Origin: an uncultured Eubacteriales bacterium
GTDB taxonomy: Bacteria > Bacillota > Clostridia > Tissierellales > Peptoniphilaceae
Length of the DNA: 14,738 nucleotides
Assembly: GCA_902488815.1 (NCBI GenBank)
Contig: CABTXP010000029.1
Location: 1 to 14,738 of the forward strand
Direction of reading: 5' to 3'
A program made the position numbers and the translations under genes. Below the pieces are notes generated by a model. The model had not been told where the DNA came from and did no database searches. It was given only the letters and a program-made list of their open reading frames with translations. Below, in pieces: positions 5,283 through 12,990 of the stretch. The first letter of the stretch is position 1. Each line of letters opens with the position of its first letter.

Positions 5283-6649
5283 TGAAGTTTAAAGATTTAA
5301 TCGCAATGGCTCTTCGCAATTTAAATGCCAGACGGCTGAGAACTTTTCTGACTGTCTTGGGTGTTGTAATTGGAGCTACATCTATTATCATCATGCTCTC
5401 CATAGGTGTGGGATTTAAAAAAATCAACAATGACTTCTTCGCATCTTTAGGAGACCTTACAGTCTTGGACGTGAGAAGCGACATGATTTGGTCTGATGAA
5501 ATGGAAGAAAATGCGAGAAAAGACAACAAAAAACTTAATACTCAAGCTGTAAACGAAATAAAACAAGTGCCTCATGTAAGTGCCGTTATGGCTCTCTACT
5601 CAGGCAATGCAAGTTTAAAAAGCGGAAGACTTGAATCATATGCACAGGTCGTGGCAATTGATCCAAGTGTCATGGATGCCTTCGGCTACAAGGTGCAAAA
5701 AGGTAGACTTTTAAATGCAACCGATAAAACCGGCGGCGTTGTCTTGGGCAGCACGGTTGAAAACTTTAACAACTACGAGAGAAGAATTTACGACAAACAC
5801 GTTGATACTATGAAAAATGTAGTTAACATGGTAAATCTTCACATGGATCGCAGCAACAAAGATGGCGGAATGTACGACGGAGGCTTTGACAGCATGGACG
5901 GCGGCATGAACAGCGAACCTAAAGAACTTTCGGAAAAGTTAAAAGTTGTGGGCGTCTTGGAAGATACGGAAGACTGGCAAAAATCTCAAGCTATGATTAT
6001 GTCCTTTGACTATTTGGAAAAACTTCAAAAGGACATGGAGAAGCTTAACATGGTAAAGCCTCTTAACAAAGTCAAGCTTCAATACGACAACATTAAAGTT
6101 AAGGTGGATGATGCCAAAAATGTAGAAGCCGTCAGTGCAGAACTTAAAGACCTGGGCTACAATCCCACAAACTTTTACGCCGACATGCTCAAGCAGTCAC
6201 AACAACAACTTGTCATTGTGCAGGCAGTCTTCGGAGCAATAGGAGGCATTGCCTTCTTAGTTGCGGCAATAGGTATTACTAACACAATGATTATGAGTAT
6301 TTACGAAAGAACAAAGGAAATCGGAGTAATGAAAGTAATAGGCGCAAGTATAAAGGACATTCAAAAACTTTTCTTAGTTGAGTCGGGCTTTATAGGATTT
6401 ATAGGAGGAGCTTTGGGAATTATTCTCTCCATGCTGCTCTCGGTACTGTTTAACACCTTGTCGCGGAGTTACTTTATGAATGAAATGGGAGGCGCAGGCG
6501 CAACACTTAACCCGAAAATTTCAGTAATACCCCCATGGCTTATTATTACGGCTCTTGTGTTCTCATCCCTTGTAGGCGTAATCGCAGGATATATACCGGC
6601 AAGAAGAGCCATGAAGCTTTCAGCTTTGGAAGCTATTAGAACTGAATAA
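5282..6649 (+). CDS. ABC transporter permease, MacB/FtsX type
   Basis: The 455-residue permease has the MacB topology: a cytoplasmic N-terminus with the LRNLNARRLRTFLTVLGVVI motif, TM1 (about 22-44), a large extracytoplasmic domain (about 45-310), then TM2-TM4 (about 313-338, 365-390, 418-438). The FtsX core includes NTMIMSIYERTKEIGVMKVIGA-like sequence (334-355) and ends with GYIPARRAMKLSALEAIR, both standard for the family. Such proteins do not form a channel through the membrane but transmit ATP-driven movement to the outside. The extracellular domain carries an unusual Met/Gly/Asp-rich stretch (about 177-210). The ATG shares one base with the upstream stop, implying translational coupling. 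It is the last gene of the operon and is followed by a terminator. Confidence 0.93.
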   Translation: MKFKDLIAMALRNLNARRLRTFLTVLGVVIGATSIIIMLSIGVGFKKINNDFFASLGDLTVLDVRSDMIWSDEMEENARKDNKKLNTQAVNEIKQVPHVSAVMALYSGNASLKSGRLESYAQVVAIDPSVMDAFGYKVQKGRLLNATDKTGGVVLGSTVENFNNYERRIYDKHVDTMKNVVNMVNLHMDRSNKDGGMYDGGFDSMDGGMNSEPKELSEKLKVVGVLEDTEDWQKSQAMIMSFDYLEKLQKDMEKLNMVKPLNKVKLQYDNIKVKVDDAKNVEAVSAELKDLGYNPTNFYADMLKQSQQQLVIVQAVFGAIGGIAFLVAAIGITNTMIMSIYERTKEIGVMKVIGASIKDIQKLFLVESGFIGFIGGALGIILSMLLSVLFNTLSRSYFMNEMGGAGATLNPKISVIPPWLIITALVFSSLVGVIAGYIPARRAMKLSALEAIRTE

Positions 6650-6671
6650 AAATAATAATACTTGTATGAAT

Positions 6672-6705
6672 AAAGACTTGGGCCTTTCGGCTCAAGTCTT
6701 TTTTT
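6672..6705 (+). terminator. Intrinsic terminator of the MacB-like ABC operon
   Basis: AAAGACTTGGGCC (6672-6684) pairs with GGCTCAAGTCTTT (6689-6701) over 13 base pairs including one G-T pair, around a TTTC loop. The T run continues to 6705. It lies 22 bases after the permease stop codon. Confidence 0.93.
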
Positions 6706-6979
6706 GTGAAGAAATAATATCGCGCCGGCCTTCTCCTCCCCGCGTATTCTTATAATAAAAATGCTCCCCCTACTTATAATTTAGCTTTGCAATGGACAAG
6801 TACTGTACAGCCTTCAAACTATCCTTGTACCAGACGAAGGAGGGTGCCTGTACCCGAAGAATGAGGGTGAATGTCCCCGACAAACAGGGGACACACCCCG
6901 GCTAAAGCCTTGGGAATGTCCCCAATAACCATAAGGATAACTTATGAATAATCATTCCCACCTCTCTTTATTACTGCAT
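6706..6979. other. Gene-free intergenic stretch with palindromic motifs
   Basis: I see no convincing gene on either strand in these 274 bases between two converging operons. The first third (6720-6790) is a mix of GC-rich and TATAAT-like A/T-rich segments. The middle holds the palindrome cluster described separately (6841-6925). The rest, to 6979, shows nothing recognisable. Confidence 0.6.
6841..6925. repeat. REP/MITE-like palindrome cluster (GTCCCC/GGGGAC motifs)
   Basis: GGGTG-AA-TGTCCCC (6865-6878) pairs with GGGGACA-CACCC (6887-6898) around an 8-base loop, giving 12 base pairs and a two-base bulge. Immediately upstream is a smaller dyad, GGGT-GCCTGT-ACCC (6842-6855). A second copy of GAATGTCCCC occurs near 6914-6923, and GGC-TAAA-GCC sits between. 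There is no T run, so this is not a normal terminator. Similar TGCCTGT and GTCCCC/GGGGAC palindromes are known from REP sequences linked to RAYT transposases in Firmicutes. Calling it a REP remnant is inference. Confidence 0.5.
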
Positions 6980-7014
6980 AAAAAAATCGACACCGGAAAT
7001 TTCCGATGTCGATT
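6980..7014 (-). terminator. Intrinsic terminator of the opp operon
   Basis: On the minus strand, AATCGACATCGGAAA and TTTCCGGTGTCGATT (7014-6985) form a long stem with one T-G pair. A T run follows (6986-6980). It lies about 12 bases after the oppA stop codon. The hairpin is almost perfectly symmetrical, so partial function in the other direction is possible. Confidence 0.9.
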
Positions 7015-7025
7015 GTCTTTTAATC

Positions 7026-8699
7026 TTAGAATCCTTCAGTGTTTCCATAGAAGAAGTATCCAAGCGGTGTGTAATATAAACCTGTAATGTTAGGTTTCAT
7101 CATGAAAGTATTTACATAGTAGTAAAGCGGTGCTGCGCATACGTCTTCTCCGAATGCTATGTCTTCAGCTTCGTGCATAAGTTTAAATCTTTCTGCAGGA
7201 TCTGATGTAACTTTTGCTTTTTTGATAATTTCATCAAACTTCGGATTTGAGTATTGCGGGTTGTTGTTTCCGCCGCCGGTTAAGAACATATCCAAGAATG
7301 ACATAGGATCGTTATAGTCTGCAATCCATCCGTCTCTTGCGATTGAGTAGTTACCGTTCTTTCTTTCAGTTAAGAATACGTTCCATTCTTGGTTTTGAAG
7401 TGTAACTTGTACGCCAAGTTGTTCTTGCCACATATTTTGAAGTGCTTCTGCTATAGCTTTATGTGATTCGGATGTGTTATATAGGAATTCAACTACAGGG
7501 AATCCTTCTCCGTTTTCAAAGCCTGCTTCTTTTAGAAGTTCTCTTGCTTTTTCGCAGTTTGCTTCATAGTCTTCAGGTTTAACTGAGTAGTAGTCTCCTC
7601 CAACAGTTCTGAAGTCAGAACCTTCTGTTGCATCTGCTATACCTGCAGGTACGAATCCTGCTGCCGGTACTTGTCCTGATGCTGTAACTTTTTCAACGAT
7701 AAAGTTTCTGTCTACTGCAAGTGAGAATGCTTCTCTTACCTTTGGATTGTTAAAGGGTTCAAGTTGGTTGTTAAATGATACGTAGTATGTTCCGATGTAC
7801 GGTTTAACTTTAAGTTCGCCTGTTGAAAGTAAGTTTGTAGTTTCTTCAGTCGGAACTTGTTCGATAAAGTCTAATTCGCCTGATCTGTAACTTGCATACA
7901 TAGCGTTAATATCGTCTTGTAAGTGGAAGTTAATCTTAGGTGCTTTAATAGTGGCTGCATCATAGTAGTCGTCTCTCTTTTCCATTAAGATGTTTTGGTT
8001 GTGGTTCCATTCAGTCATCTTGTATGGTCCGTTTGAGATGTAAGAATCAGGTGTTGTTGTCCAGTCTTCTTTAGCTACAATATCTTCTCTTACAGGGAAT
8101 GTTGCAGGGAATGCCATGATTTCTTCAAAGTATGGGCACATTGCTGAAAGTTCAACTTCAAGAGTTTTTTCATCAGGTGCTGAAATCGCTAATTTTTGTT
8201 CATCATATCCCTTTACCATGTCTAACATATAGCTGTAGTCAGCTGCTGTTATAGGATCTACAAGTCTGTTCCATGCAAATACGAAGTCTTGTGCTGTAAC
8301 GGGCTTGCCGTCAGTCCAAGTTATTCCGTCTCTTAAGTGGAAAGTCCATTTTAATCCGTCTTCTGAAGCATCCCAGCTTTCAGCTTGTCCGGGTGCAAGT
8401 ACTGCATTTCCTTGTCCGTCATCTACCCATTTGATAAGTCCTTCAAATGCGTGATGAAGCATTACTGCGCCGTCTACTGCAGAGTTAATTGCAGGGTCGA
8501 TAGAGTTAGGTTCTGATGCTATACATACGTCAAGAACGCCGTCTTCTCTACCGGGTTCTTCTGTTGCTTGTGCTTCTTGAGTTTCGCCTTTTTCTTCGCC
8601 TTTTTCAGCAGGTGCATCGTTCTTTGCGCCGCCGCAAGCTGTAAGTATCATTGCTAATACTAATAGTAAAGCTAAGAAGCTTATTGATTTCTTTTTCAA
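7026..8699 (-). CDS. oppA: Oligopeptide ABC transporter substrate-binding lipoprotein
   Basis: This extracellular peptide-capturing lipoprotein delivers oligopeptides to OppBC. The 557-residue precursor has a KKK start, a hydrophobic signal and the lipobox LTAC with the lipidated Cys22. A Glu/Ala/Thr-rich linker to about residue 54 is followed by the SBP_bac_5 domain. Typical family segments are PNSIDPAIN near the start, LKWTFHLRDGITWTDGKPVTAQDFVFAWNR and, later, NNPKVREAFSLAVDR. The start codon is TTG (8699-8697), with AGGAGG nine bases upstream; no ATG gives a complete signal peptide. It is the last gene of the operon, after oppF, where it lies behind a small hairpin. The exact peptide specificity cannot be read from sequence. 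Confidence 0.95.
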   Translation of the reverse strand: MKKKSISFLALLLVLAMILTACGGAKNDAPAEKGEEKGETQEAQATEEPGREDGVLDVCIASEPNSIDPAINSAVDGAVMLHHAFEGLIKWVDDGQGNAVLAPGQAESWDASEDGLKWTFHLRDGITWTDGKPVTAQDFVFAWNRLVDPITAADYSYMLDMVKGYDEQKLAISAPDEKTLEVELSAMCPYFEEIMAFPATFPVREDIVAKEDWTTTPDSYISNGPYKMTEWNHNQNILMEKRDDYYDAATIKAPKINFHLQDDINAMYASYRSGELDFIEQVPTEETTNLLSTGELKVKPYIGTYYVSFNNQLEPFNNPKVREAFSLAVDRNFIVEKVTASGQVPAAGFVPAGIADATEGSDFRTVGGDYYSVKPEDYEANCEKARELLKEAGFENGEGFPVVEFLYNTSESHKAIAEALQNMWQEQLGVQVTLQNQEWNVFLTERKNGNYSIARDGWIADYNDPMSFLDMFLTGGGNNNPQYSNPKFDEIIKKAKVTSDPAERFKLMHEAEDIAFGEDVCAAPLYYYVNTFMMKPNITGLYYTPLGYFFYGNTEGF

Positions 8700-8728
8700 A
8701 AAAATCTCCCTCCTAAAATAATATTAAT

Positions 8729-8744
8729 AAACCCAACGGGATTT
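8729..8744 (-). other. Small intercistronic hairpin between oppF and oppA
   Basis: On the minus strand, AAATCCC (8744-8738) pairs with GGGTTT (8734-8729) with one bulged T and a GTT loop. No T run follows, so it is unlikely to stop transcription. It could protect or mark a processed oppA transcript; that role is a guess. Confidence 0.3.
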
Positions 8745-8753
8745 ACTACCTAA

Positions 8754-9836
8754 TTAAAGTTCTACGTGGTGACATGCCACAAAGTGTTCTTCTTCCACTT
8801 CCAAAAATGCCGGTGCTTTTTCCTTGCAAATGTCCGTTGCCTTTGGACATCTTGTGTGGAATCTGCATCCCTTCGGCGGATTAATTGCTGAAGGTATTTC
8901 ACCTTCCAATTTTATTCTCTCTTTATTTCTGTTTACTTCCGGATCAGGTACGGGTATTGCAGATAACAGGGTCTTGGTGTAGGGGTGTAAAGGCCTTGAA
9001 TAAAGTTTTGAGGCATCTACAAGCTCTACCAGATTTCCCAAGTACATTACGCCGATTCTGTCGGATATATGTCTTACAACTGAAAGGTCGTGAGCTATAA
9101 AAAGATAAGTAAGTCCCAAGTGAAGTTGCATGTCTTCAAGCATGTTTACGATTTGAGCTTGAATTGATACGTCAAGTGCCGATATAGGTTCGTCACATAC
9201 GATAAATTCCGGTTCAACTGCAAGGGCTCTTGCAATTCCTATTCTCTGTTGTTGTCCGCCGGAGAATTCGTGGGCGTATCTGTTGGCGTGTTCTTCATTC
9301 AGTCCTACAAGGGAAAGAAGTTCGCTTATTCTTTCCTTCCTTTGGTTGCCCTTTTGATATAAGTGGTGAATGTCAAGAGCTTCACCTACTATTTCTCCTA
9401 CTGTCATACGAGGGTCAAGAGACGCCGACGGGTCTTGGAATATGATTTGCATCTTCCTTCTATAGGGAAGCATACTTACTTTTGTTTTGCTTTCGCTGTC
9501 ATATATTACTTCGTCGTCGTAAGTTATTTTGCCTGAAGTGGGTTCGTGAAGTCTAAGTATTGTTCTGCCAAGTGTGGTCTTACCGCAACCCGATTCACCT
9601 ACAAGGCCCAGAGTCTCTCCTCTTTTAATGTATAGAGAAACATCGTCCAAAGCGTGTACGGTTCTTACCTTGCCGAAGCTGCCGCTTACGTCGAAGTGCT
9701 TCACAAGGTTTTCAACTACTAACAGTTTTTCCGCCGTCTTTAACTTTTCACGCTTTTGTTCGTGTTCTTTTTCTATTCTCTTCATTTCTTCCAACGTCTT
9801 GTCGGAAATTTCTTCTACGAAATCTTTTTCAGTCAT
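8754..9836 (-). CDS. oppF: Oligopeptide ABC transporter ATP-binding protein OppF
   Basis: One of the two ATPases energising peptide import. In 360 residues it has Walker A GESGCGKTT (80-88), Q-loop Gln134, signature FSGGQQQR (191-198), Walker B FIVCDE (211-216) and H-loop His249. The C-terminal oligopeptide-transporter domain contains HPYTKTLLSAIPVPDP and Cys324, Cys330, Cys337 and Cys355, a pattern that binds an iron-sulfur cluster in a related DppD. The first 36 residues are a charged, probably helical extension before the ATPase domain. The ATG at 9836 follows the oppD stop with no gap (TAAATG), and the ribosome binding site AGGTGG lies in the oppD end. OppF pairs with OppD as a heterodimer below OppBC. 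Confidence 0.95.
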   Translation of the reverse strand: MTEKDFVEEISDKTLEEMKRIEKEHEQKREKLKTAEKLLVVENLVKHFDVSGSFGKVRTVHALDDVSLYIKRGETLGLVGESGCGKTTLGRTILRLHEPTSGKITYDDEVIYDSESKTKVSMLPYRRKMQIIFQDPSASLDPRMTVGEIVGEALDIHHLYQKGNQRKERISELLSLVGLNEEHANRYAHEFSGGQQQRIGIARALAVEPEFIVCDEPISALDVSIQAQIVNMLEDMQLHLGLTYLFIAHDLSVVRHISDRIGVMYLGNLVELVDASKLYSRPLHPYTKTLLSAIPVPDPEVNRNKERIKLEGEIPSAINPPKGCRFHTRCPKATDICKEKAPAFLEVEEEHFVACHHVEL

Positions 9837-10820
9837 TTAATCCACCTGCTCTTTCATTGCAAGAAGCCAACATTTTGCTCTGTGGCCCTCTCCCACTTCC
9901 ACAACAGGAGGTTCTTTTCTAAGGCATATCTTCATGCAGTGATCACACCTTGTACCGAAGCCGCATCCTTCAGGAGGATTAAGCATATCAACCGGTGAAC
10001 CTTCTATTGACTGTAGTCTTTCGTATTCTTGGGAGTCTATCCTCGGCATACTCTTTAACAGTCCGTGTGTATAAGGATGTGCCGCTCTGTAGAAAACATC
10101 GTCAACTGTACCTTGCTCTACAATTTTTCCCGCATACATTACAGATACACGGTCACAAATTGAAGCTACAACTCCCAAGTTGTGAGTAATAAATATAATA
10201 CTCATTTGAGTTTTCTTTTGTATGTCTTTCATAAGCTCCAATATTTGAGCTTGAATTGTTACGTCAAGTGCTGTTGTAGGTTCGTCTGCAATTAAAAGCT
10301 TAGGTTCGCAAATAAGACCCATGCCTATCATTACTCTTTGACGCATACCTCCCGAAAGTTCGTGAGGGTATTGTTTCATTCTCCTTTCGGGATTTGAAAT
10401 ACCTACAAGTTCAAGCATCTTCACCGCTTTGTCATAGGCTTCCTGTTTTGGAATATTATGGTGACAAAGTACAGCTTCCATAAGTTGATTGCCAATTGTA
10501 TATACGGGATTTAAACAAGTCATAGGATTTTGGAAAATTATACTGCACTCTTTACCTCTGAATTGTTCCATTTCTTTTTCAGAATAATCAAGTATATTAT
10601 TTCCTTCAAACTCAATTGTGCCACCTACAACTTCTCCCGGCTCAGCTAAAAGTCCCATTATGGAATATGCTTCCACACTCTTGCCGCTTCCCGATTCGCC
10701 TACAATTCCCATGATTTCATTGTAGCCCAAATCGTAGCTTATACCACCTACAGCTTGTACTTCTCCTGCCGGGGTAAAAAATGAAACTTTTAAGTCATTA
10801 ACTTTTAATAATTTATCCAT
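9837..10820 (-). CDS. oppD: Oligopeptide ABC transporter ATP-binding protein OppD
   Basis: Partner ATPase of OppF. The 327 residues include Walker A GESGSGKS (41-48), Q-loop Gln97, signature LSGGMRQR (155-162), Walker B LLIADE (175-180) and H-loop His213 in ITHNLGVV. AHPYTHGLLKSMP (247-259) and the Cys-rich tail (Cys286, 292, 295, 299, 317) mark the OppD/DppD C-terminal domain. The ATG at 10820 is preceded by GAGGTAG, which overlaps the end of oppC. Eight bases separate the two genes. Subfamily naming of OppD versus DppD is by operon context. Confidence 0.95.
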   Translation of the reverse strand: MDKLLKVNDLKVSFFTPAGEVQAVGGISYDLGYNEIMGIVGESGSGKSVEAYSIMGLLAEPGEVVGGTIEFEGNNILDYSEKEMEQFRGKECSIIFQNPMTCLNPVYTIGNQLMEAVLCHHNIPKQEAYDKAVKMLELVGISNPERRMKQYPHELSGGMRQRVMIGMGLICEPKLLIADEPTTALDVTIQAQILELMKDIQKKTQMSIIFITHNLGVVASICDRVSVMYAGKIVEQGTVDDVFYRAAHPYTHGLLKSMPRIDSQEYERLQSIEGSPVDMLNPPEGCGFGTRCDHCMKICLRKEPPVVEVGEGHRAKCWLLAMKEQVD

Positions 10821-10828
10821 ACTCTACC

Positions 10829-11884
10829 TCACTTCTTAAGTCTCGGGTCAAATGCGTCTCTAAGTCCGTCACTGAACAAGTTCAGACTGAGTATCATAAG
10901 ACTTAGGATTATTGACGGGATAATAAGTCTGTAAGGATAGGAATATATTCCGCCCAAAGCATCTGAAGCCATTGCGCCTAAGGATGTCATGGGTGCGGAT
11001 ACGCCGATACCTAAGAAAGACAAAAAGCTTTCCAAGAATATAGCTGAAGGTATTTGCATAGCAGTCATTACTATGATTTGTCCTATACAGTTGGGGAACA
11101 AGTGAGAAAATATAATTCTCTTTTTGTTTCCCCCTAAAGCTCTTACAGCTGTTATAAATTCCTGTTGTTTAAGTGTAAGTACTTGACCTCTTATTATTCT
11201 TGCCATACCTACCCAGTAAAGGAGACCGAAGGCAATAAATATTGAGATAAGTCCCGGTCCGATAGTTGCCACACTCTTTGCAAGTGGGCTCTTGGTGTTG
11301 TTAACCCATTGTTCCATCGGCATTTTTATAGTGATGGAAAGTAGAATAATTACAAGTACGTCGGGAATTGAGTACACAAGGTCCAAAATTCTCATCATTA
11401 CGTTATCTACACGACCTCCTGCATAGCCTGCAATAGATCCGTATAGAGTTCCTATGATCAAAACTATAATTGAAGCGAAGACTCCTACAATAAGTGACAC
11501 TCTTGTGCCGTACATAGTTCTAAGCATTAAGTCACGTCCCAATTTGTCTGTGCCGAATGGAAATCTGGCATTGGGGTGTAAGTTTTCCATACCTCTGAAC
11601 TGAGTAGTGTAGTCTCCTTCTCTAAAAAGAGGTCCTACAAAGGCAAATATAACTACGGCAATGATAAAAAACAGTGAAACCATTGCAACTTTATTTGCTT
11701 TTAACCTTCTCCAAGCATCTTGCCAGTATGAAACTGAAGGTGCTTTTTCTATAAATGTAGCTTTCTCATCTTCACTTGCAAGTTGAAAATCATTGTCCAA
11801 GATTTCTATGTCGGGAAATCTTTCTTTGTCAATTTGAAGAGAGAACCTTCTTTTGTTAAAAACTTTTATGTTTTCTTCAGTCAT
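10829..11884 (-). CDS. oppC: Oligopeptide ABC transporter permease OppC
   Basis: Second membrane subunit of the peptide importer. The 351 residues begin with a long cytoplasmic segment (about 65 residues) before TM1 (about 66-87). The family hallmark FGTDKLGRDLMLRTMYGTRVS appears at 110-130, then five further membrane helices. The cytoplasmic EAA loop at about 242-264 (FITAVRALGGNKKRIIFSHL) contacts an ATPase. The end FLSFLGIGVSAPMTSLGAM and DGLRDAFDPRLKK is typical of OppC/DppC. The ATG shares one base with the oppB stop (TGATG), indicating translational coupling. Confidence 0.95.
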   Translation of the reverse strand: MTEENIKVFNKRRFSLQIDKERFPDIEILDNDFQLASEDEKATFIEKAPSVSYWQDAWRRLKANKVAMVSLFFIIAVVIFAFVGPLFREGDYTTQFRGMENLHPNARFPFGTDKLGRDLMLRTMYGTRVSLIVGVFASIIVLIIGTLYGSIAGYAGGRVDNVMMRILDLVYSIPDVLVIILLSITIKMPMEQWVNNTKSPLAKSVATIGPGLISIFIAFGLLYWVGMARIIRGQVLTLKQQEFITAVRALGGNKKRIIFSHLFPNCIGQIIVMTAMQIPSAIFLESFLSFLGIGVSAPMTSLGAMASDALGGIYSYPYRLIIPSIILSLMILSLNLFSDGLRDAFDPRLKK

Positions 11885-12816
11885 CAGTCTACTCCCTTCG
11901 TTACATCGATTCTCGGGTCTACAAACTTATAGAGGATGTCCACTATTAAGTTCATAATAATTACAAGTGAGGCGAAAAATATAGTAGTCGCCATTATAAT
12001 GGGATAGTCCCTGTTTAAAATACTTTGGATAAAGTATCTTCCAAGACCCGGAATTGAAAATACACTTTCAACTACAAAGGATCCGGAAAGTATACCTGCC
12101 GTCAAAGGTCCTAAATAGGTAAGTACAGGTATAAATGCGTTTCTAAGAGCGTGTTTAAAAATTCTCTTGCTGCTCTTAACACCTTTTGCCTTGGCTGTTC
12201 TCATATAGTCTTGATTAATGGCGTCAAGCATTGAAGACCTTGAAAGTCTTCCGATATAACAGGCAGGGTAAAAGGACAGTGCCAATACAGGCATAATATA
12301 ACCTTTAACTCCTTGAAGTCCCATTGTAGGTAAAAGCTTTAACTTTACTCCCAAAAGTAAAAGTAAAAGCGTCGCCACTACGAAGCTGGGTACGGAAATT
12401 CCCAGTGTAGTCAAAATTCTAAGTACAGAGTCTGTAGCTTTACCTCTGTTGTATGCCGCTATACATCCTATGGGAATGCCGAACAATACTGCACACAATA
12501 GGGAAAGAAGTCCTATGCGGGCAGATGTGGGGAACATCTCCTTGATAATATCGATAACGGGACGATTCTTTTGCATTTTAAGAGAAACCCCGAAATCTCC
12601 TTTAAACATATTTTGAATGTACATCTTGATTTGAACCCATAGAGGTTTATCAAGTCCGTATTTTGCATTTAAAGCTTCAATAGCTTCAGGTGAAGGTGCT
12701 TTTTCATTTAAAAACGGGCTACCGGGTATTGAGTGCATTAATGCGTATGTAATACATATAACAATAAAAAGTACCAAAGCTGCCTGTAGCACCCTTTTTA
12801 AAATGTACTTGGCCAC
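11884..12816 (-). CDS. oppB: Oligopeptide ABC transporter permease OppB
   Basis: First gene of the opp operon and one of two channel-forming subunits. The product is about 310 residues, with TM1 close to the N-terminus (KYILKRVLQAALVLFIVI). It has the conserved LNAKYGLDKPLWVQ and GDFGVSL segments, six membrane helices, an EAA loop near 204-226 (DYMRTAKAKGVKSSKRIF) and the C-terminal VDPRID. There is no ATG start. I chose the GTG at 12816, since it gives the usual M-A-K-Y-I-L-K-R beginning and lies 10 bases after AAAGGA. An alternative GTG at 12825 adds three residues but is only one base from that site. The promoter lies upstream at 12894-12866. Confidence 0.93.
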   Translation of the reverse strand: MAKYILKRVLQAALVLFIVICITYALMHSIPGSPFLNEKAPSPEAIEALNAKYGLDKPLWVQIKMYIQNMFKGDFGVSLKMQKNRPVIDIIKEMFPTSARIGLLSLLCAVLFGIPIGCIAAYNRGKATDSVLRILTTLGISVPSFVVATLLLLLLGVKLKLLPTMGLQGVKGYIMPVLALSFYPACYIGRLSRSSMLDAINQDYMRTAKAKGVKSSKRIFKHALRNAFIPVLTYLGPLTAGILSGSFVVESVFSIPGLGRYFIQSILNRDYPIIMATTIFFASLVIIMNLIVDILYKFVDPRIDVTKGVD

Positions 12817-12865
12817 ATTCCTCACTTCCTTTCGTTAATTACAAAGTAAATATATACTTGAGGAT

Positions 12866-12894
12866 ATTATAGTTTTCATTTTTCATGTTTGCAA
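12866..12894 (-). promoter_or_regulatory. Promoter of the opp operon
   Basis: On the minus strand, TTGCAA (12894-12889) and TATAAT (12871-12866) are 17 bases apart. The predicted start is near 12859, giving a leader of about 40 bases before oppB. No operator could be identified with confidence. Confidence 0.8.
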
Positions 12895-12913
12895 GCTATA
12901 AATTGGTAAAAAT

Positions 12914-12968
12914 GGCTGTTTTAAAATCCCTTTACTCTGCTAAATCAGTGATTGTCAACGTTACAGCC
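12914..12968 (-). terminator. Possible weak terminator or long-range hairpin after the PfoR-like gene
   Basis: On the minus strand, GGCTGT (12968-12963) can pair with ACAGCC (12919-12914), with flanking A and T runs extending the stem after one mismatch, and TTTTT follows. The loop is about 43 bases, so the structure is weak. It is the only candidate terminator between the PfoR-like gene and the opp promoter. Confidence 0.3.
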
Positions 12969-12990
12969 GTTTTAAAAATTTTTGTGAAAT

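Noticed and set aside
6865..6898. The GTCCCC/GGGGAC hairpin as a terminator
   Set aside because: No T run follows on either strand, and both flanking operons already have good terminators.
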